This document shows positions 7,950 to 16,297 of a DNA stretch of 64,000 nt, in pieces. The DNA comes from Novosphingobium sp. SG751A (GTDB taxonomy: Bacteria; Pseudomonadota; Alphaproteobacteria; Sphingomonadales; Sphingomonadaceae). The notes beneath the pieces are model-generated. The model searched no databases. It worked only from the letters and a program-made list of their open reading frames with translations, and was not told where the DNA came from. The position numbers were made by a program, and so were the translations under genes. The DNA is taken from positions 1 to 64,000 of the forward strand of contig NZ_JABGCB010000008.1 in NCBI RefSeq assembly GCF_013149295.1, read 5' to 3'. Numbering within the stretch: the first letter of the stretch is position 1; each line of letters starts with the position of its first letter.

Positions 7950-9494
7950 ATGATTCGTCGTTCCATCCGCCTACTGGCGTCCGCTGCACTGATGTTGGTC
8001 ACAACGCCCGCGCTTCATGCCCAAACCCCCGCCGCCCTGCATGGCGAGAGCGCTGGTCCCACCATCGATCCGCGCATCTTCAGTCAGTTTGCCGAACATC
8101 TGGGCTATGGCATTTATGGCGGGATCTGGGTCGGGCCGGAATCGAAAATTCCCAATATCAAGGGCTATCGCCGCGATGTGGTCGAGGCGCTGCGGGCGCT
8201 GCATGTGCCGCTGGTGCGCTGGCCGGGCGGGTGCTTTGCCGACGAATATCACTGGCGCGACGGGATCGGCCCGCGCGCGAAACGCCCGGTCAAGATCAAC
8301 ACCCACTGGGGCGGCGTGACCGAGCCCAACACATTCGGCACGCATGAATTCATGGACTTTGCCGAGCTGATCGGCGCCGAAGCCTATGTCTCGGGCAATG
8401 TGGGCAGCGCGCCCGCCGGAGAGATGGAGGAATGGGTGCAATATATCACTGCTCCACAAGGCACTCTGGCCGAGGAACGCGCGCGCAATGGGCGCAAGGA
8501 GCCGTGGAAGCTGCCCTATTTCGGCATCGGCAATGAACTCTGGGGCTGCGGCGGCAATATGAAGGCGGACTATGCCGCCGATGTCACGCGCCGCTATGCC
8601 ACTTTCGTCAAAGTGCCCTTTGGCACCAAGATCCAGAAAATCGCCAGCGGCGCCAATGGCCCGGATTATAACTGGACCGAGGTGATGATGCGCGAGGCGG
8701 GCGGCCTGATCAACGGCATCGGCCTGCATTATTACACCATTCCGGGCGATTGGAAATCAAAGGGTTCGGCCAGCGATTTTACCGAAACCGACTATGCCCG
8801 CACCATGGCCAAGACGTGGAAGATGGAGGAATTGCTGACCAGGCACTCCGCCGTCATGGACAAATATGACCCGGCGCGGCGGGTCAATCTGGCGGTGGAT
8901 GAATGGGGCATCTGGACCGATGTGGAGCCGGGCACCAATCCCGGTTTCCTCTATCAGCAGAACTCCTTGCGCGATGCCTTGCTGGCGGGGGTGAACATCA
9001 ACCTGTTCATCCGCCATGCCGACCGCGTGCGCATGACCAACATTGCCCAGATGGTGAACGTGCTCCAGTCGATGATCCTGACCAAGGACGCGCAGATGGT
9101 GCTGACGCCCACCTATCATGTGTTCGACATGTATCGCGGATTTCAGGACGCGACCGCCCTGCCGCTCGATCTGCCCAAGGTTTGGTATGGGCGCGACGAA
9201 TGGGTGTCGCCCGCGCTCCATGGCGCGGCGGCACGGGGCAAGGATGGGGCGGTGCATGTGGCTCTCGTCAACATCGATCCGGGCAAGGCGCAGCATCTGG
9301 AAATCGCGCTGTCCGGCGTCCAATCCACCCGCGTTTCGGGGCGCATCCTGACTTCCGAACGGGTTCAGGATGTGAACGATTTTGCCAATGGTGCGCGGGT
9401 GCATCCGGTGGCCTTTACCGGGGCCTCGGTTGCCAATGGAAAGCTGGTGGTCGATCTGCCCGCCAAATCGCTGGTCGTGCTGGACCTGCCGTGA
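7950..9494 (+). CDS. GH51 alpha-L-arabinofuranosidase, exported
   Basis: 514 residues from the ATG at 7950 with GGGAGAG just upstream; the signal peptide ends at ALHAQ. The catalytic barrel has VRWPGGCFADEYHWRDGIG, GIGNELWGCGG (acid/base Glu196) and LAVDEWGIW (nucleophile Glu318), all characteristic of GH51; the C-terminal part from about residue 400 is the usual beta-sandwich. It would release L-arabinose from arabinan or arabinogalactan side chains of pectin, acting in the periplasm. Its stop TGA overlaps the GTG start of the next GH28 gene, so the two are translationally coupled although only this one carries a signal peptide. Confidence 0.95.
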   Translation: MIRRSIRLLASAALMLVTTPALHAQTPAALHGESAGPTIDPRIFSQFAEHLGYGIYGGIWVGPESKIPNIKGYRRDVVEALRALHVPLVRWPGGCFADEYHWRDGIGPRAKRPVKINTHWGGVTEPNTFGTHEFMDFAELIGAEAYVSGNVGSAPAGEMEEWVQYITAPQGTLAEERARNGRKEPWKLPYFGIGNELWGCGGNMKADYAADVTRRYATFVKVPFGTKIQKIASGANGPDYNWTEVMMREAGGLINGIGLHYYTIPGDWKSKGSASDFTETDYARTMAKTWKMEELLTRHSAVMDKYDPARRVNLAVDEWGIWTDVEPGTNPGFLYQQNSLRDALLAGVNINLFIRHADRVRMTNIAQMVNVLQSMILTKDAQMVLTPTYHVFDMYRGFQDATALPLDLPKVWYGRDEWVSPALHGAAARGKDGAVHVALVNIDPGKAQHLEIALSGVQSTRVSGRILTSERVQDVNDFANGARVHPVAFTGASVANGKLVVDLPAKSLVVLDLP

Positions 9495-10933
9495 TCGCGG
9501 ATCTGGGCGCTTTTGCCGATGGGCGCAGCCTTGCCCATGGCGCGATCAATGCTGCCATCGCCGCCATGCATCAGCGTGGCGGCGGGGTGGTGGAGCTGCC
9601 TGCGGGCCGCTTCCTCTGCTTCTCGATACGCCTGCTTTCCGGCGTCCGGCTGCATCTGGGTGAGGGGACGGTGATTGAGGCGGCCGACCCCGCGCGCCAC
9701 GGCGGGGCCTATGATGCGCCGGAGGACAATGGGCCGCAGCTCTATCAGGATTTCGGCCACAGCCATTGGTGCAACAGCCTGATCTGGGCCATTGGCCAGC
9801 ATGACATTGCCATCACCGGGCCGGGCCGGATCGAGGGGCGGGGCCTTACCCGCAACGGCCCCGGTTCGCTCTGGCGCGCGCAGGCGGGTGAAAGGCCGCT
9901 CTCGATGGCGGCGATGAGCGAGGCCGAAGTCGGTGCGCTGGAGCAGAGCCATGCCGCGATGCGCGGCCTCGGCAACAAGGCGATAGGGTTGCGTGAATGC
10001 CGCCATGTCGAACTGTCGGGCTTTACCATCGCGGGGGGCGGGCATTTCGCCGTGCTCGCCACCGGATGCACCGATATGGCGATCCGCCACCTGTCCATCG
10101 ACACCGAGCGGGATGGGATCGACCTTGACTGCGTCTCGCGCTGCGTGGTCGAACATTGCCGGGTGAACAGCCCCAATGACGATGCCATCGTGGTCAAAAC
10201 CAGCCTTGGCCTTGGGCGGATCACGCCATCGGAGGATATCTCCATCCGCCATTGCACGGTCTCGGGCTATGACCTTGGCACGATGCTGGACGGCACGCGC
10301 GCGCGCGCGCAAGAATTCGCTCCCGACCGCGACCGGGTGACAGGCCGGATCAAGATCGGCACCGAAACCAATGGCGACATTCGCCGTATCACCATCAAGG
10401 ATTGCCTGTTTGAACGCAGCCGGGGGCTGGCCATCGAATGCGTTGATGGCGCCACGGTTGAGGATATTACCGCCCGTCGCCTGACCATGCAGGAGGTGAC
10501 CACCGCGCCGATTTTCCTGCGTCTGGGCGCGCGGCTGCGCGGGCCGGAGGAGACGCGGATCGGGGCGCTGCGCCGGGTGGAGATCAGCCAGATCCGCGCC
10601 GAGGGGATCGCCCACGAATTCCCTGCGATCCTGGCGGGCTTGCCCGGTCATCCGGTGCAGCAGGTGGTGCTGCGCGACATCGACCTGAGTTTTGAGGGCG
10701 GCGGTACGGCGCAGGACGCTGCCCGCCGACCTCCGCAGGTCGCCAATGCCTATCCCGAACCCAGCATGTTCGGCGTGCTGCCTGCATGGGCGTTGTGGAT
10801 GCGCGATGTTCAGGATGTGACCATCGAACGTTTCAACGCCTGCCATGCCGGGGACGAGGCCCGCCCGCCGGTGATTGTGCAGGATGCGCAGGGCCTGAAT
10901 CTGCGGGAAATGCCGCTTTGGCAGCCCGTCTGA
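9491..10933 (+). CDS. GH28-family glycoside hydrolase without signal peptide
   Basis: 480 residues from a GTG at 9491 that overlaps the upstream stop (GTGA); there is no good ribosome binding site, so coupling to GH51 translation is likely. The protein begins VIADLGAFADGRSLAHGAIN, directly with the beta-helix cap and no export signal. GH28-type motifs are DTERDGIDLDC (about residue 208), NSPNDDAIVVKTS (about 226) and RIKIGTETNG (about 288, RIK equivalent); the GHG motif is replaced by SGYDLGTMLDG. It resembles cytoplasmic rhamnogalacturonan or galacturonan hydrolases that finish imported oligomers. The following rhamnose mutarotase supports a rhamnose-containing substrate. If the true start lay further upstream it would run inside GH51, which I consider unlikely. 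Confidence 0.85.
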   Translation: MIADLGAFADGRSLAHGAINAAIAAMHQRGGGVVELPAGRFLCFSIRLLSGVRLHLGEGTVIEAADPARHGGAYDAPEDNGPQLYQDFGHSHWCNSLIWAIGQHDIAITGPGRIEGRGLTRNGPGSLWRAQAGERPLSMAAMSEAEVGALEQSHAAMRGLGNKAIGLRECRHVELSGFTIAGGGHFAVLATGCTDMAIRHLSIDTERDGIDLDCVSRCVVEHCRVNSPNDDAIVVKTSLGLGRITPSEDISIRHCTVSGYDLGTMLDGTRARAQEFAPDRDRVTGRIKIGTETNGDIRRITIKDCLFERSRGLAIECVDGATVEDITARRLTMQEVTTAPIFLRLGARLRGPEETRIGALRRVEISQIRAEGIAHEFPAILAGLPGHPVQQVVLRDIDLSFEGGGTAQDAARRPPQVANAYPEPSMFGVLPAWALWMRDVQDVTIERFNACHAGDEARPPVIVQDAQGLNLREMPLWQPV

Positions 10934-10947
10934 CCCATTTGGGCGAT

Positions 10948-10976
10948 TGACGGCGATCCGACCTCTGTGTATCACA
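10948..10976 (+). promoter_or_regulatory. Possible promoter before rhaM
   Basis: Between the GH28 stop and rhaM, TTGACG and TATCAC are separated by 17 bases, and the -10 side carries a short palindrome, TGTGTATCACA. This could start a rhaM-GH35-GH105 transcript. The -10 match is weak. Confidence 0.3.
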
Positions 10977-11018
10977 ATAAGCAACAAATGTGCATAATGC
11001 GGGATTTTGGAGAGGCCA

Positions 11019-11333
11019 GTGCAAAGGTTCGCATTCCGGATGCAATTGAAGCCCGGCATGGTCGGGGAATATCGGAAACGCCATGACGAGATCTGGCCCG
11101 AGCTGGTCGATCTGCTGCATGAGGCGGGGATCAGCGACTATTCGATCTTTCTGGATGAGACCACGCTGGCGCTCTTTGCCGTGCTGCGGCTGGCCGAGGA
11201 GAACAGGCGCGAGAGCCTGCCCGATGAGCCGGTGATGAAACTGTGGTGGGCCGCGATGGCGCCGTTGATGGAGGTCGAGTTCGACAATCGCCCGCGCGAA
11301 TGGCCGCTGGTGCCGATGTTTCACATGGCCTGA
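11019..11333 (+). CDS. rhaM: L-rhamnose mutarotase
   Basis: 104 residues from the GTG at 11019, chosen because GGAGAGG at 11009-11015 is correctly placed. The length equals that of E. coli RhaM (YiiL). Motifs include KPGMVGEYRKRHDEIWPELV with the conserved His, and the C-terminal EWPLVPMFHM, both hallmarks of the family. The enzyme interconverts the anomers of L-rhamnose in the cytoplasm, feeding rhamnose isomerase or dehydrogenase pathways. Its presence indicates that rhamnogalacturonan-I, not only homogalacturonan, is the substrate of the locus. The stop TGA shares its A with the ATG of the GH35 gene. Confidence 0.93.
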   Translation: MQRFAFRMQLKPGMVGEYRKRHDEIWPELVDLLHEAGISDYSIFLDETTLALFAVLRLAEENRRESLPDEPVMKLWWAAMAPLMEVEFDNRPREWPLVPMFHMA

Positions 11334-14311
11334 TGGGGGTGGCGATGCGTTCTTGCTTGCTGGCCGGCGTTGCCGCGCTGATCGCTGTTCCGGCCATGGC
11401 GCAGGAGGCGCGCCCGACGGTCAATATGAAGGCTCCGGTCAAGAGTTTTGGCCGCGTGTCTTTCGATGGCCGCTCGCTGATGATTGATGGCAAACGCACG
11501 CCGATCTGGGCCGCCGAATTTCACCCTTATCGCCTGCCAAGCCCCGACCTGTGGCGCGATGTCCTGCAAAAGCTGAAGGCCAGCGGGTTCAACACCGTCA
11601 CCTTCTATTTCGACTGGTCCTATCACAGCCCCAAACAGGGCGAGCTGGATTTCACCGGCATCCGCGACATGGAACGCGCCATCACCATGGCGGGCGAGGA
11701 GGGGCTGTATGTCATCACCCGCGTGGGTCCCTATGTGAACGCGGAATTGGCGCGGGGGGGCTTCCCCGGTTGGCTGAACAACCAGCGGGCGCGGGCAAGG
11801 ACCGACGATCCGGACTATCTGAAAGCCGCCGATGAATGGCTGGCGGCCATCGACGCGATCGTGGCGCGCCATCAGATCAATGGCGCAAAAGGCCCCGTCA
11901 TCCTGCATCAGATCGAGAACGAACTTTCCCAGACCAGCCCGGCCCATCGCCGCTATATGGACCACCTCTATGCCGTGACGCGTGAGCATGGCATCACCGT
12001 GCCGATTTTTCACAATGATCCGGGCCGCAATGGCAATTGGGTGCCAGATGGCTCGCCGGTTTCGGGCGTGGTTCATGGTCCGGTCGATATGTATGCCTTT
12101 GACGGCTATCCCGGCGGCACCTGCTCAGCGCAGGGGAAAATCGCGCGCGGCAATGGCGCGCCCGATTGGGGATATTACGGCATCGGCGGGGCCAAAGGCG
12201 GGGCGTCCGCATCGCCCGATACGCCGGGGTTCCTTGCGGAAATCGGCGGAGGCTGGTTCGACTATTGGGGCTCGGACGGGATCTATGCCTGCAATGCCGG
12301 ACAGACCGGGCCGAGCTATGGCCGCCTGTTCTACGGCACCAATTTCGTCAACGGCATCGGCCTGCAAAGCATCTATATGGGCTATGGCGGCACCTCATGG
12401 GGCTGGCTGCCGGCACCCGTGGTGTTCACCTCCTATGACTATGGCGCGGCCATTGCCGAGGACCGATCCCTGCGTGAAAAAGCCTTGGCGTTGAAGCCTA
12501 TCGGCGGCACTCTTGCGGCCGTGCCCGAGATTGCCGCGATGGTCCCGGCGGACAAATTGACGCCTTCCTCGGAGGCCATCCGCCTCTATCACAATCGTAG
12601 CCCCGAAACGGACGCCCGCCTGATCCTTGCTGCGCATCAGCCGGGGCATTTGACGCAGGACACCAGCTTTACCTTTGCCGCCGATCTGCCCGATGGGCAT
12701 TATCAGATGCCGCAGGTTCGCCTCAATGGCTATGACGCCAAATGGATCGTGGCCGGGGTCAATGTCGCGGGGCAGCGGGTGGTTTACACCACCAGCCAGA
12801 TCCAGACCGCGCGTGATGGCTTGCTCTTGCTGATCGGCCGCGCTGGCGAGGGGGGGCGAACCGTGCTGCGCTATACCAGCAAACCCGCGGTCAAGGCGCC
12901 CGATGGCGTTGCAGCATCATGGGATGCATCGCGCGGCGATCTGACGCTGGATTACACCCATGGCGCGTTGTCCACGGTGGAGATCAGCGGGGGCGGGCGG
13001 CCTGCGCTGACGCTCCTGCTGGGCGATGATGCGGCGGGCGGAGCGTGCTGGGATGCCGATGGCGTGCTGGCCTGCGGGCCTGCGCTGTTGCGCCATGCGC
13101 GCGCCAAGGGCGGGACGCTGGCGCTGATCGGCGATACGGTTGTGTCTGCTCCCTTGCGCGTGTGGAGCAAACAAACACGCATCACATGGAACGGCATCCC
13201 TGTGGCGATGCGGCAGGCAGCGGGCGGATCGTTTGAATCCATCGCGCCCATTCCCGGACCGGCCCCCATCGCGCTGCCCGCGCTATCCGACTGGCGCATG
13301 GCCGAAGGCACGCCTGAGGCCACCCCCGCTTTCGACGACAGCGCATGGCAGGCCATCGACCACCGCGCCGACGCCAGCCAGAGCCAGAAGCCCGCCGGTC
13401 AGCCCACGCTGACCATGGACCCCTATGGTTTCCACGAGGGCGATGTCTGGTATCGCGCCCATTTCAGCGGCGACCAGCGGGCCCAGCGGCTCAGCCTGAC
13501 CTATGGCGCGGGCGGGGCAGGGATGGTGCAGGTGTTCCTCGATGGCCGGTTGATCGGTCAGCAGGACCTGCCCGCCGCCATGCCGCGCCCGATCACCACG
13601 GGCAATATCACCATTGCCATGCCCGATGCGGCGCGCACGCCCGGCGATCATGTCCTGTCCGTCATGGTGCGCAACAATGGTCATAACTGGGACCTGACCG
13701 CGATGGATGAGCATAAGGAGGGGCGGGGCCTGATCGCCGCCTCGCTCGAACCGCTGACGGGGCCTGCCTTTGCCGTGACGCTGAACTGGCGGATACAGGG
13801 CCGCAGCGGAGGTGAGGATTTTGCCGACCGCGCGCGCGGTACGCCCAACAATGGCGGGCAATATGGCGAGCGGATGGGCTGGCATCTGCCCGGTTTCGAC
13901 GATCATGCCTGGCGCGCGACCGGCGCCGCTTTGCCGCAGGGCGGGGCGGGAACGAACTGGTATCGCACCCATGTCACGCTCAATGTGCCGCGCGGACAGG
14001 ACGCCACCATCGGCATCGCGTTTGGCGACACCACCAAACCGCGTTCATCCGCCCAATACCGGGTGCTGATCTTTGTCAACGGCTGGAACATGGGGCAATT
14101 CATCGCCCATGTCGGGCCGCAGCGGATCTTTCCGATCCCCGAAGGCATCCTAAACCATCATGGGGCCAATACCATCGCCCTTGCCGTCACCAGCGACGGC
14201 GCACCGGCCAATGCGCCCGAGAATGTGCGCCTCGTCACCTTGCAAAATCGCCGCAGCGGGCTGGAGGTGGCGCAAGTGGCCGCCCCCGCCGGCCTTGCGC
14301 CAACCCATTGA
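11333..14311 (+). CDS. GH35 beta-galactosidase, exported, with C-terminal jelly-roll domains
   Basis: 992 residues if started at the ATG 11333 that overlaps the rhaM stop (TGATG); an ATG at 11345 is an alternative. The signal peptide is MRSCLLAGVAALIAVPAMA. The GH35 barrel contains EFHPYRLPSPDLWRDVL, TRVGPYVNAELARGGFPGWL, HQIENELSQ (acid/base Glu197) and FLAEIGGGWFDYWG (nucleophile Glu303). Two C-terminal galactose-binding-like sandwiches follow (about residues 700-840 and 860-985), with GDVWYRAHF and TNWYRTHVTL, as in large multidomain GH35 enzymes. It would remove beta-galactosyl units from galactan side chains of pectin in the periplasm. It is immediately followed by GH105, consistent with one operon. 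Confidence 0.94.
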   Translation: MGVAMRSCLLAGVAALIAVPAMAQEARPTVNMKAPVKSFGRVSFDGRSLMIDGKRTPIWAAEFHPYRLPSPDLWRDVLQKLKASGFNTVTFYFDWSYHSPKQGELDFTGIRDMERAITMAGEEGLYVITRVGPYVNAELARGGFPGWLNNQRARARTDDPDYLKAADEWLAAIDAIVARHQINGAKGPVILHQIENELSQTSPAHRRYMDHLYAVTREHGITVPIFHNDPGRNGNWVPDGSPVSGVVHGPVDMYAFDGYPGGTCSAQGKIARGNGAPDWGYYGIGGAKGGASASPDTPGFLAEIGGGWFDYWGSDGIYACNAGQTGPSYGRLFYGTNFVNGIGLQSIYMGYGGTSWGWLPAPVVFTSYDYGAAIAEDRSLREKALALKPIGGTLAAVPEIAAMVPADKLTPSSEAIRLYHNRSPETDARLILAAHQPGHLTQDTSFTFAADLPDGHYQMPQVRLNGYDAKWIVAGVNVAGQRVVYTTSQIQTARDGLLLLIGRAGEGGRTVLRYTSKPAVKAPDGVAASWDASRGDLTLDYTHGALSTVEISGGGRPALTLLLGDDAAGGACWDADGVLACGPALLRHARAKGGTLALIGDTVVSAPLRVWSKQTRITWNGIPVAMRQAAGGSFESIAPIPGPAPIALPALSDWRMAEGTPEATPAFDDSAWQAIDHRADASQSQKPAGQPTLTMDPYGFHEGDVWYRAHFSGDQRAQRLSLTYGAGGAGMVQVFLDGRLIGQQDLPAAMPRPITTGNITIAMPDAARTPGDHVLSVMVRNNGHNWDLTAMDEHKEGRGLIAASLEPLTGPAFAVTLNWRIQGRSGGEDFADRARGTPNNGGQYGERMGWHLPGFDDHAWRATGAALPQGGAGTNWYRTHVTLNVPRGQDATIGIAFGDTTKPRSSAQYRVLIFVNGWNMGQFIAHVGPQRIFPIPEGILNHHGANTIALAVTSDGAPANAPENVRLVTLQNRRSGLEVAQVAAPAGLAPTH

Positions 14312-14326
14312 TCCATGGAGAATACA

Positions 14327-15427
14327 GTGTCCGCAACTCTTCCTGCACGCGCCGATCTGATCGGGCTGATCCATCGCCTGATGGACAATCTGATTTCGAT
14401 CCATGATGAAACCGGCGAATTCCTTCTGCGGCTTGAGGATGGCCGCGTGATCGACACCAAGGGCTGGAACGGTTGGGAATGGACCCATGGTATCGGCCTG
14501 TTCGGCATGTGGCGCTATTATCAGCAGACCGGCGATGACAAGGCGCTGACCATCATCCGCCAGTGGTTTGACGATCAATTGCCGCGCGGCACGACCAAGA
14601 ATATCAACACCGTCTCGCCCTTCCTCACGCTCTCCTATCTCTATGAGCGCGAGCCGAATGCCGAATGGCTGGCCCAAATTCAGGAGTGGGCCGACTGGCT
14701 GATGGCGCCTGATGGCCTGCCCAAGACCGAGGAGGGCGGTTTTCAGCACATCGTCTATAATGACGAAAACCCCGGCGAGATGTGGGACGATACGCTGATG
14801 ATGTCGGTCCTGCCGCTGGCGCGCTTTGGCCTGTTGCTGGATCGCCCCGATTATGTCGAGGAGGCCAAGCGCCAGTTCCTCGTCCATATCAAATATCTGT
14901 TCGATACCAAGACCGGCCTGTGGTTCCATGGCTGGGACTTCAACGGACGGCATAATTTCGCGGGCGCTCTGTGGGCGCGGGGCAATTGCTGGATCACGAT
15001 TGCTATCCCTGAAATCATCGAATTGCTGGGCCTGCCCGAGGGGGATGCGTTTCGTACCTTCCTCGTTGATACGCTGGCCGCGCAGGTGAAAACGCTGGCC
15101 GCGACGCAGGCGGACAATGGCCTGTGGCATACGCTGGTGATGGACCCGACCTCATACCTTGAGGCCTCGGCCACGGCGGGTTTTGCCTATGGCATCCTCA
15201 AGGCTGTGCGCATGGGCCTGCTTCCCGCCGAATATGAGGCGGTGGGTCTGAAAGCCGTGCAGGGCGTGATCGAGCATATCAACCCGGAGGGCGAATTGAC
15301 GCAGGTGTCTTTCGGCACGGCGATGGGCGACACGATGCAGTTCTATAAGGATATTGCGCTGACCTCGATGCCCTATGGGCAATCGCTGGCCATCTGCGCT
15401 TTGGCCGAGGCGCTGCATCGGCGTTAA
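14327..15427 (+). CDS. GH105 unsaturated rhamnogalacturonyl / galacturonyl hydrolase
   Basis: 366 residues from the GTG at 14327, which has GGAGAA at a proper distance; an ATG at 14315 has no binding site. It lacks a signal peptide, so it acts in the cytoplasm. The (alpha/alpha)6 barrel shows GWNGWEWTHGIGLFGMWRYY, MWDDTLMMSVLPL (catalytic Asp154), WFHGWDFN and RGNCWITIAI, matching YteR/YesR-type GH105 proteins. The enzyme hydrates and releases the 4,5-unsaturated uronic acid left at the non-reducing end by lyases. Lyases producing such ends are encoded in this locus (PL22 at 17920, exo-lyase-like at 21535). A strong terminator follows. Confidence 0.93.
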   Translation: MSATLPARADLIGLIHRLMDNLISIHDETGEFLLRLEDGRVIDTKGWNGWEWTHGIGLFGMWRYYQQTGDDKALTIIRQWFDDQLPRGTTKNINTVSPFLTLSYLYEREPNAEWLAQIQEWADWLMAPDGLPKTEEGGFQHIVYNDENPGEMWDDTLMMSVLPLARFGLLLDRPDYVEEAKRQFLVHIKYLFDTKTGLWFHGWDFNGRHNFAGALWARGNCWITIAIPEIIELLGLPEGDAFRTFLVDTLAAQVKTLAATQADNGLWHTLVMDPTSYLEASATAGFAYGILKAVRMGLLPAEYEAVGLKAVQGVIEHINPEGELTQVSFGTAMGDTMQFYKDIALTSMPYGQSLAICALAEALHRR

Positions 15428-15445
15428 GCGTAAGGCGCGCAAAGA

Positions 15446-15484
15446 AAAAGGGGCGGTGGACCTTGGTTGGTCCGCCGCCCCTTT
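15446..15484. terminator. Terminator between convergent GH105 and CE12 genes
   Basis: A 13-bp stem, GGGGCGGTGGACC with GGTCCGCCGCCCC (one G-T wobble), is flanked by an A-run on the left (15446-15449) and TTT on the right, so it could stop transcription from both sides. Confidence 0.85.
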
Positions 15485-15496
15485 GCGTTTGGGCCT

Positions 15497-16297
15497 TCAA
15501 TGACAGGCGTATTTGCCCAAGGGTGTTGTGCGCTCCAGATCGGGCCGCTGCGCCAGCACGGCTTTGGCGGCGGGTACGGACAGGCCCGAGAGCTGTTCGG
15601 CCACCAGATCGGCCATGGTCCGCGCGCCAACCTCTGTAAAATGCGTGTCATCCTTGAGCCCGGCGGCAAAGGCGGGATAGGCGCCGGGCGCTAGGTTCAT
15701 GTAATAGACAACCGCTCTATCCGCCCCCATCCGGTCGAGCAGATTGCGCGATGCCCCCTCCAGATCAATCAAAGGCGTGGCCGTGGTCGCGGCCAGTTCG
15801 CGCATCACGGCGGAATATTCGGCAAAATCGGCCCGCGCCTTGCCTGCCGTGTCAAAGGATCGCCGCGCCACCGGCGTCACCAGCACCGGGAAGGCTCCAT
15901 GTCCGCGCGTTTCCCAGATGAAGCGCAGCAGATTGTCGCGATACATCGCCGGATCGGCAAAGCGCTCGGGCTTGGCCTTGGTGGCGTCATTGTGGCCGAA
16001 CTGGATCAGCACGGTGTCGCCGGGGCGCACTTCACTCATCATCCGGTCCCATCGGCCTTCGTTGATGAAGCTCTTGGTCGATCGCCCGCCGATGGCGCGA
16101 TTAATCACTAAAGCATCTCCCGACAGGCCGCAGGCGAGGAATTGTCCCCAGCCGCCCTGCGGATAGCGTTCGGCGGCATAGGTCTGGACCGTGGAATCGC
16201 CCGCGATCAGGATGCGCGCCGGTTCGGGTTTGGGCGCAGGTTTAGGCGTGGCCGCCACCGACAGGCTGGCGGCGGCCAGCAGCAACAGATGCTTCAC
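15497..16297 (-). CDS. CE12 rhamnogalacturonan acetylesterase (second copy)
   Basis: 266 residues from the GTG at 16297, supported by GGGAGGAAAATT directly upstream. A signal peptide (KHLLLLAAASLSVAA) and a proline/lysine linker precede the SGNH core: ILIAGDSTVQTYA (Ser35), NRAIGGRSTKSF, IQFGHND (about 103) and KDDTHFTEVGA with the catalytic Asp/His. This is the compact form of the family, like RhgT/YesT, and lacks the extra N-terminal domain of the copy at 6627. It deacetylates rhamnogalacturonan fragments, probably in the periplasm. Its GTG overlaps the stop of the upstream permease gene, so both are translated together. Confidence 0.92.
   Translation of the reverse strand: MKHLLLLAAASLSVAATPKPAPKPEPARILIAGDSTVQTYAAERYPQGGWGQFLACGLSGDALVINRAIGGRSTKSFINEGRWDRMMSEVRPGDTVLIQFGHNDATKAKPERFADPAMYRDNLLRFIWETRGHGAFPVLVTPVARRSFDTAGKARADFAEYSAVMRELAATTATPLIDLEGASRNLLDRMGADRAVVYYMNLAPGAYPAFAAGLKDDTHFTEVGARTMADLVAEQLSGLSVPAAKAVLAQRPDLERTTPLGKYACH

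Noticed and set aside
10300..10314. Run of alternating CG in the second GH28 gene
   Set aside because: It encodes in-frame Arg/Ala codons and is short; ordinary for this base composition and not evidence for a special structure.
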